A stretch of 9,161 nt of DNA from Spirochaetaceae bacterium (lineage in GTDB: Bacteria; Spirochaetota; Spirochaetia; Treponematales; Breznakiellaceae). Numbering within the stretch: position 1 is the first letter of the stretch; the number at the start of each line of letters is the position of its first letter. Made by a program: the position numbers and the translations under genes. Below the pieces are notes generated by a model. That model had not been told where the DNA came from. It searched no databases and saw only the letters and a list, made by a program, of their open reading frames with translations. Where the stretch lies: contig JAIRPH010000164.1 of the NCBI GenBank assembly GCA_031257135.1, positions 1 through 9,161 on the forward strand, written 5' to 3'. Positions 5,990-9,161 of the stretch are shown here, piece by piece.

Positions 5990-6093
5990 CAAGCGGTCAT
6001 TTTAACTCTAGCAGATATATTTTTTCTATATACTATTGCCGGTATTGACGTATTGATTATGATACAGGTTGCCGGTGTAGACGTTTATGTTTC

Positions 6094-6485
6094 CTATATA
6101 TTTCTAGGATTGACACTGACAGTACGCCCCTTAGCGTCGGTAGTTACCTGCAATACCTTGAAAGACTCTCCGATAAGTACCGGCGTTCCAGATGAGGCTA
6201 ATTCGGATGCGATACTTAGCGAGCTTCCCGATAAATCTCCTTTTGAGTTCTCCTGCGAGGTCTAACATAGAGGTCGCCATGCGCGCCGCTTTGCGGGGGT
6301 AGAGCCGATTCAGGGCAAGAACCTTTGTATTCGATGCCGCTTGCGCCGACTAGCTGGGTAACGAAATCATATACCGCTTGCGTCGTCGGCATACCAGGCG
6401 CGCCTGATTGCCTGACATTCTGCCGGTCAAGTTCAGCTTTGATGAGACCCTCGGCGCAGTAGTTGTACATCTTTGTAAGTATCAT
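6094..6485 (-). pseudogene. Fragmented phage-like structural protein
   Basis: On the minus strand the frame beginning with ATG at 6485 reads, in its centre, MPTTQAVYDFVTQLV, then GIEYKGSCPESALPP and HGDLYV at about residues 70-75. Short G-x-EYKGS...GDLYV blocks resemble modules I associate with phage tail or fibre-type proteins in gut bacteria; that is pattern memory, not a search result. After GDLYV the frame turns basic and stops at 6216. In a different frame, about 6258-6094, a plausible continuation appears (SLSIASELASSGTPVLIGES, then FKVLQVTTDAKGRTVSV) and ends with TAG at 6096-6094. The switch of frame, the lack of a ribosome binding site and the small size suggest a decayed fragment left by a prophage. 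The identity of the parent protein is uncertain. Confidence 0.38.
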
Positions 6486-6548
6486 TCGGACAGAGAAACT
6501 GGTCGCGGTTATTTAACCAATTCGGCTCAATACAATGCTAACTCTTCA

Positions 6549-6577
6549 TTGTTTATTTCTCATTTGTCTGCTATGGT
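6549..6577 (+). promoter_or_regulatory. Possible promoter for the Uma2-family gene
   Basis: TTGTTT (6549-6554), a 17-base spacer and TATGGT (6572-6577) form a weak sigma70-like pair just before the ribosome binding site AGAGGAA (6584-6590). A second -10-like TATATT overlaps at 6577-6582. Confidence 0.28.
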
Positions 6578-6595
6578 ATATTCAGAGGAAAAATC

Positions 6596-7171
6596 ATGTC
6601 TGATCCGGCAGTTGTCTATGATGAAAGCCGCAGGTGGGCTTATGCGGATTATAAAAACTGGGAACTCAAGCCCGGCGAGCGTTATGAATTGATAAACGGC
6701 ATCGCGTATGCTATGTCCGCGCCCGGTACGCAACATCAGCTTATTGCCGCCACGCTGTATGGGGAATTCTACGCTTTTCTGAAAGGAAAACCCTGCAAAG
6801 CCATTCCCGCGCCCTTTGACGTCCGCCTCTTTTATGAAGAAGACAGAAGCGATGATACGGTAGTCCAGCCCGATTTGTCGGTAGTCTGCGATCCCGCGAA
6901 GCTGGGAACGGAAGGATGTCAGGGCGCGCCGGAACTGGTAGTAGAGATACTTTCCCCTTCAAATTCCGTGCTTGAAATGTACCGCAAGCGGGATTTGTAC
7001 TTTGAGTCAGGGGTGCGGGAATACTGGCTGATCGATCCGGATCGCCGAATTGTTGCGGCGTATCATGTTACAAAGGGTAAGTATCTTTTACAGTCCTTTG
7101 AGTCTGCGGACGCGATTCAATCCGAAGTACTGCCCGGTCTGGGAATTACCGCCGGAACGCTTTTTGCCTAA
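6596..7171 (+). CDS. Uma2-family (DUF820) PD-(D/E)XK nuclease-like protein
   Basis: Uma2-family proteins have a restriction-endonuclease-like fold and are abundant in cyanobacteria and some other phyla. Their cellular role is poorly known, and mobile-element links are often suggested. The 191-residue product shows the family layout: YELINGIAYAMSAPG (30-44), a central VVQPDLSVV with Asp93 (89-97), PELVVEILSPSN with Glu117 (112-123), then YRKRDLYFESGVREYWLIDP (129-148), where Lys131 may replace the lysine of the classical motif. PGLGITAGTLF near the C-terminus is the usual end. Length is normal. The ATG at 6596 has AGAGGAA five bases upstream. No membrane segment or signal peptide is seen. It stands downstream of a phage relic and upstream of an exonuclease gene, so an accessory origin is plausible, but nothing shows that the two nuclease-type proteins cooperate. 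Confidence 0.85.
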   Translation: MSDPAVVYDESRRWAYADYKNWELKPGERYELINGIAYAMSAPGTQHQLIAATLYGEFYAFLKGKPCKAIPAPFDVRLFYEEDRSDDTVVQPDLSVVCDPAKLGTEGCQGAPELVVEILSPSNSVLEMYRKRDLYFESGVREYWLIDPDRRIVAAYHVTKGKYLLQSFESADAIQSEVLPGLGITAGTLFA

Positions 7172-7229
7172 GTCCGGGGTATCTGGCGTCGAATTTGCCT
7201 AGCGTAGAACGCCCAATATCAAATTCCTG

Positions 7230-7251
7230 CCCCAAACCGGCGGGGGTTTTT
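7230..7251 (+). terminator. Possible terminator downstream of the Uma2-family gene
   Basis: CCCC (7230-7233), an eight-base loop and GGGG (7242-7245) are followed by a short T run (7247-7251). The stem is only four base pairs and an alternative pairing AAACC/GGTTT overlaps it, so this is a weak call. Confidence 0.3.
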
Positions 7252-7297
7252 GCGGGAAACGCGGCGCGTAGCGGTTTCGGCAAACGAGGTTGTTTAT

Positions 7298-7789
7298 ATG
7301 AGAGATTTTGCGGCAATAGACTTTGAAACCGCTAATGAAGTACGTTCCAGCGTATGCAGTGTGGGCGTCGTGATTGTCCGGGATTGCCGGATAACCGAGT
7401 CGTTGTACCGGCTCATTCATCCTAAACCGAACTATTACCGGTTTACCGGCATCCACGGTCTCAGCGACGCCGATACAAAAGAGGCTCAGCCTTTTCCCGA
7501 GGTCTGGACTGAACTTGCGCCGTATCTTGCGGGACTGCCGCTGGTCGCTCATTATAGCGTATTCGACGCGGGCTGTCTGCGGGCGGCTCATGAAGCGTAC
7601 GGCATGGAATATCCTGATTATACGTTTTACTGCACCTGCGAAACCTCTCGGCGGATATTCGGCGATACTCTGCCGAATCACAAACTTCCTACGGTCGCCA
7701 AACGGTGCGGCTATGACTTAGATAATCATCATCACGCCCTCGCGGACGCCGAAGCCTGCGCCCGGATTGCGCTCAAAATTCTCTGGTAA
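7298..7789 (+). CDS. DEDDh 3'-5' exonuclease (DnaQ/epsilon-like)
   Basis: The 163-residue product is a minimal DnaQ-like exonuclease domain, a two-metal enzyme degrading DNA or RNA from the 3' end. The motifs are in order: Exo I AAIDFETAN with Asp8 and Glu10, YRFTGIHGLSDADT (47-60), Exo II LVAHYSVFDAGCL with Asp90, and Exo IIIe NHHHALADAEACA with His145 and Asp150. All five catalytic positions are present, so it should be active. The FTGIHGLSDADT segment is typical of stand-alone epsilon-like proteins. The start at ATG 7298 has GAGG at 7286-7289, eight bases upstream; an in-frame extension to 7250 has no support. No second domain is present, so it is not a full epsilon subunit with a polymerase-binding tail. 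The Uma2-family gene precedes it by 126 bases. Confidence 0.88.
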   Translation: MRDFAAIDFETANEVRSSVCSVGVVIVRDCRITESLYRLIHPKPNYYRFTGIHGLSDADTKEAQPFPEVWTELAPYLAGLPLVAHYSVFDAGCLRAAHEAYGMEYPDYTFYCTCETSRRIFGDTLPNHKLPTVAKRCGYDLDNHHHALADAEACARIALKILW

Positions 7790-7812
7790 ACCGGCATGAG
7801 CGGCGCGCCTTA

Positions 7813-7841
7813 TTGCAATTATAAAACGGTTCCGCTATGCT
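7813..7841 (+). promoter_or_regulatory. Probable promoter for the CBM-like gene
   Basis: TTGCAA (7813-7818), exactly 17 bases, then TATGCT (7836-7841). Each hexamer matches consensus at four positions. The predicted start, about seven bases after the -10, is the A of the ATG at 7848, so the mRNA would be leaderless; no Shine-Dalgarno is present. Confidence 0.45.
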
Positions 7842-7847
7842 ACCGCT

Positions 7848-8330
7848 ATGGATTCACTTTTGACCAGCGATATAATCAGGACCCTTGCAGTACAGAAAGC
7901 CGAGTGGGACTTTAAGCCCCTCAGAGTGCGCCTCCTTGCGGCGGACGGAAATTGGGGACCCCCGAATTCCGGCAGATTCGATGCGGACTTTTTCAATATA
8001 TGGGCAATGACGTTTAAAGAAGCCGGCGCGGAAGTTATGTTGCAAGCCGCGCGGTTCGGAAACTGGAATATATACAAGCCCTTCGAGTTGACCGACGTAA
8101 CGGAAAACCTCCATATATACCGGCTCCGCCTGAGCGGTCAGTTTGAGTATCCCGACGAGTTCGTCATCCGGCTGAATATCGAAAACGAGTCGTTTTACGA
8201 TAACAACGAAGGAAGAAACTTCCGGGTAAAACCGCATGGACGGTACTTTACTACCGCCGCGCCTGCGGGAACGTTTATCTTTGATTTCAAAGATATCCGC
8301 CATATCAACCCATACCTCCAGCAGATATAA
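7848..8330 (+). CDS. Small protein with CBM21/CBM53-like motif
   Basis: The 160-residue product has a stretch ESFYDNNEGRNFRV (114-127) that closely follows the W/Y-D-N-N-x-G-x-N-Y signature of the CBM21/CBM53 starch- or glycogen-binding beta-sandwich, also found in eukaryotic glycogen-targeting subunits. It is preceded by strands RFGNWNIYKPFELT (69-82), LHIYRLRLSG and DEFVIRLNIEN, the order expected for such a fold. The N-terminal 60 residues (MDSLLTSDIIRTLAVQKAEW and onward) are not assigned, although WDFKPLRVRLLAADGNWGPP could be an early strand. No catalytic domain, signal peptide or membrane segment is seen, so a role in glucan binding is only an inference from one motif. The start ATG has no Shine-Dalgarno and coincides with the predicted transcription start. 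Its last codons form one arm of a 13-bp inverted repeat with sequence beyond the stop. Confidence 0.6.
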   Translation: MDSLLTSDIIRTLAVQKAEWDFKPLRVRLLAADGNWGPPNSGRFDADFFNIWAMTFKEAGAEVMLQAARFGNWNIYKPFELTDVTENLHIYRLRLSGQFEYPDEFVIRLNIENESFYDNNEGRNFRVKPHGRYFTTAAPAGTFIFDFKDIRHINPYLQQI

Positions 8331-8357
8331 AACAAGCCGCCCTCGGCGGATATCTTT
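8289..8357. repeat. 13-bp perfect inverted repeat around the stop codon
   Basis: AAAGATATCCGCC (8289-8301) and GGCGGATATCTTT (8345-8357) are exact reverse complements separated by 43 bases. The left arm is inside the CBM-like coding sequence, and the stop codon lies between the arms. The right arm is shared with a local hairpin at 8337-8349. Confidence 0.85.
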
Positions 8358-8358
8358 T
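8337..8358 (+). terminator. Probable terminator of the CBM-like gene
   Basis: CCGCC (8337-8341), the three-base loop CTC and GGCGG (8345-8349) make a strong five-pair G-C hairpin seven to eight bases after the stop, followed by ATATCTTTT. The T tract is imperfect. A further A-tract/T-tract pairing (AAAAAAGC 8361-8368 with GCTTTTTT 8385-8392) lies just downstream. Confidence 0.48.
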
Positions 8359-8418
8359 AAAAAAAAGCATACAACCGCTTTCGCGCTTTTTTATTTTTCT
8401 GGAGGTGATCTACAAAGT

Positions 8419-8466
8419 ATGATAGAGAGAATGACAAAGGGGGACAAAAGCGATACTATGGAATAA
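8419..8466 (+). CDS. Possible 15-residue leader peptide before the transposase
   Basis: ATG at 8419 opens MIERMTKGDKSDTME and stops with TAA at 8464-8466, whose last A is the first base of the transposase ATG (TAATG overlap). GGAGGTGATC at 8401-8410 is complementary over ten bases to the 3' end of bacterial 16S rRNA. Its GGAGG core is 13 bases from the ATG, longer than usual. This could couple translation to the transposase, but the complementarity may just be the junction of GGA with the IS end. Confidence 0.27.
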   Translation: MIERMTKGDKSDTME

Positions 8467-9161
8467 TGCAAATCACCATAGAACTCAAATGCCCCCAATG
8501 CCATAGCAATACTATAGTCAGAAATAATATAGTCAGAAACGGGAAAAAAAGCAACGACTCCCAGAAATTATCTCTGCAAAGACTGCGGACGACAGTTTAT
8601 CAGCGATCATGAAAAAACCTGCCGAGGTTGCCGCACCGGTATAGCTGAACTCGTAAAAATCATGCTGGTCCGGGGCGTCGGCATACGGGACATCAGCGCA
8701 ATCCTCAGAATAAGCGTCACGAAGGTACTCAAAGTCCTTACTTCGGGAATTTATACGATACAGCCGAAGAAGAAACGCTATGACCGCCTGGAAATAGACG
8801 AGTTTTGGACGTATGTAGGGGAAAACAAGAACAAAGTATGGCTTATTTACGCGTATCACCGGGAATCCGGCGGGATTGCGGGGTATGTATGGGGAAAGCG
8901 GGACTTGAAAACCGCACAAAAACTACGGAAACGGCTGATAAGGCTGGGGATTACCTGGGATACAATATCGACTGACGCTTGGGACAGCTTCCTGACGGCA
9001 TTTGCCGAGGACAATCGGTTAACCGGCAAAGCGTACACAGTGGGGATAGAAGGGAATAACTGCCGGTTGCGGCATCGGCTCAGGCGGGTTTTCAGGCGAA
9101 CCTGCTGTTTTTCCAAGAAGCTCTTCAATCATTGGAAAGCCTTTAATATGGCTTTCCACTA
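8466..9161 (+). pseudogene. IS1-family transposase, frameshifted and cut by the window edge
   Basis: The N-terminal frame starts at ATG 8466 with a zinc-finger half (CPQC at residues 9-12) and stops at TGA 8610-8612. The rest is in the +1 frame from TAT at 8569. It begins YLCKDCGRQF, giving the second CxxC pair, then a helix-turn-helix (VGIRDISAILRISVTKVLKVL). The DDE catalytic region follows: Asp in LEIDEFWTYVGE, Asp in ISTDAWDSF, Glu in VGIEGNN, and RRTCCFSKKLFNHWKAFNM near the C-terminus. It runs off the edge close to its expected end. CAGAAATTAT at 8563-8571 would read Gln-Asn-Tyr with one A fewer, so a one-base insertion is the simplest cause. E. coli IS1 uses a -1 shift, which would not restore this frame. 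A 15-bp tandem duplication (8513-8539) also adds five codons to the zinc-finger segment. Confidence 0.87.

Larger units (their letters stand above)
5993..6595. other. Gene-poor relic region
   Basis: No intact gene is visible on either strand over about 600 bases. The left 60 bases are the AT-rich upstream part of the UDG promoter. The middle holds two minus-strand frames that look like fragments of one phage-type structural protein. The right 110 bases form the upstream region of the Uma2 gene and hold nothing else I recognise. Two similar ACCGGCAA segments on the minus strand near 6045-6078 hint at a short imperfect duplication. Confidence 0.5.
8404..9161 (+). mobile_element. IS1-family insertion sequence, right end outside the window
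   Basis: A transposase of the IS1 family fills the end of the window. The probable left end is GGTGATC at 8404, which resembles the GGTGATG/GGTAATG termini of IS1; it lies about 62 bases before the transposase start, similar to the distance in E. coli IS1. The right terminal repeat and the target duplication cannot be seen because the sequence ends at 9161. The copy carries a duplication and a frameshift and is probably inactive unless frameshifting rescues it. The exact left boundary is an inference. Confidence 0.7.

Noticed and set aside
6053..6265. Plus-strand frame of 70 codons in the relic region
   Set aside because: No ribosome binding site and no recognisable motif; the opposite strand gives more protein-like fragments.
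7199..7681. Minus-strand frame of 160 codons opposite the exonuclease gene
   Set aside because: The plus strand carries all five DEDDh catalytic residues; the minus frame has no family features.
8544..8550. Programmed -1 frameshift at the A7 run, as in E. coli IS1
   Set aside because: A -1 shift leads to the third frame, not the one encoding the DDE domain; a +1 change is needed here.
8533..8919. Minus-strand frames opposite the IS1 transposase
   Set aside because: Antisense to the clear DDE transposase reading frame; no ribosome binding site or recognisable motif.
1..9161. Complete new defence system built from the protease, Uma2-family protein and exonuclease
   Set aside because: The genes are separated by an unrelated minus-strand operon and relic DNA, have separate promoters, and no effector-sensor pairing is visible.

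Overview
The window looks like a chromosomal segment of a spirochaete, most likely a Treponema-type host-associated treponeme. This is an inference from the character of the proteins: a spirochaete-style UDG with a long N-terminal extension, a GPWSEI-type lineage protein and single-DTG clan AA proteases. No marker gene in the window proves it. Base composition is moderate, and the coding strand changes several times.

Layout. (1) Positions 1-308 hold a broken type II toxin-antitoxin pair: a RelE/HigB-like toxin tail with a stop codon just upstream of its conserved block, and an antitoxin that appears to have lost its DNA-binding domain. (2) Positions 317-1655 hold scpB (condensin partner) overlapping a RluB/RsuA-type pseudouridine synthase, a housekeeping pair whose likely promoter lies inside the antitoxin relic. 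(3) Positions 1742-3188 are accessory: a small retropepsin-like (clan AA) aspartic protease, a striking array of fifteen exact 21-nt tandem units, and an unrecognised protein with a C-terminal fibronectin-III-like region. (4) Positions 5953-3220 on the minus strand hold a family 4 uracil-DNA glycosylase and priA, spaced as a two-gene DNA repair/replication-restart operon behind a strong promoter that would yield a nearly leaderless mRNA. (5) Positions 5993-6595 hold no intact gene, only minus-strand fragments of what looks like a phage structural protein. (6) Positions 6596-8330 carry three plus-strand genes: a Uma2-family PD-(D/E)XK protein, a DEDDh 3'-5' exonuclease and a small protein with a CBM21/53-like motif. 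(7) From about 8404 to the right edge lies an IS1-family element whose transposase carries a 15-bp internal duplication and a one-base frameshift.

How it fits together. The intact core genes (scpB, the pseudouridine synthase, the UDG, priA) serve chromosome segregation, ribosome modification, uracil repair and fork restart. Between them lie decayed mobile and defensive material (TA relic, phage fragment, IS1) and small lineage-specific genes. The most unusual non-gene structure is the 21-nt array at 2164-2478. Its period equals two helical turns and seven codons. The reading frame in phase with the upstream protease gene spells amphipathic heptads interrupted by TAA codons at one fixed position in the unit. 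Two genes (UDG and the CBM-like protein) have good sigma70-type promoters whose predicted start points coincide with the start codon. I found no clear complete new defence or biosynthetic system.
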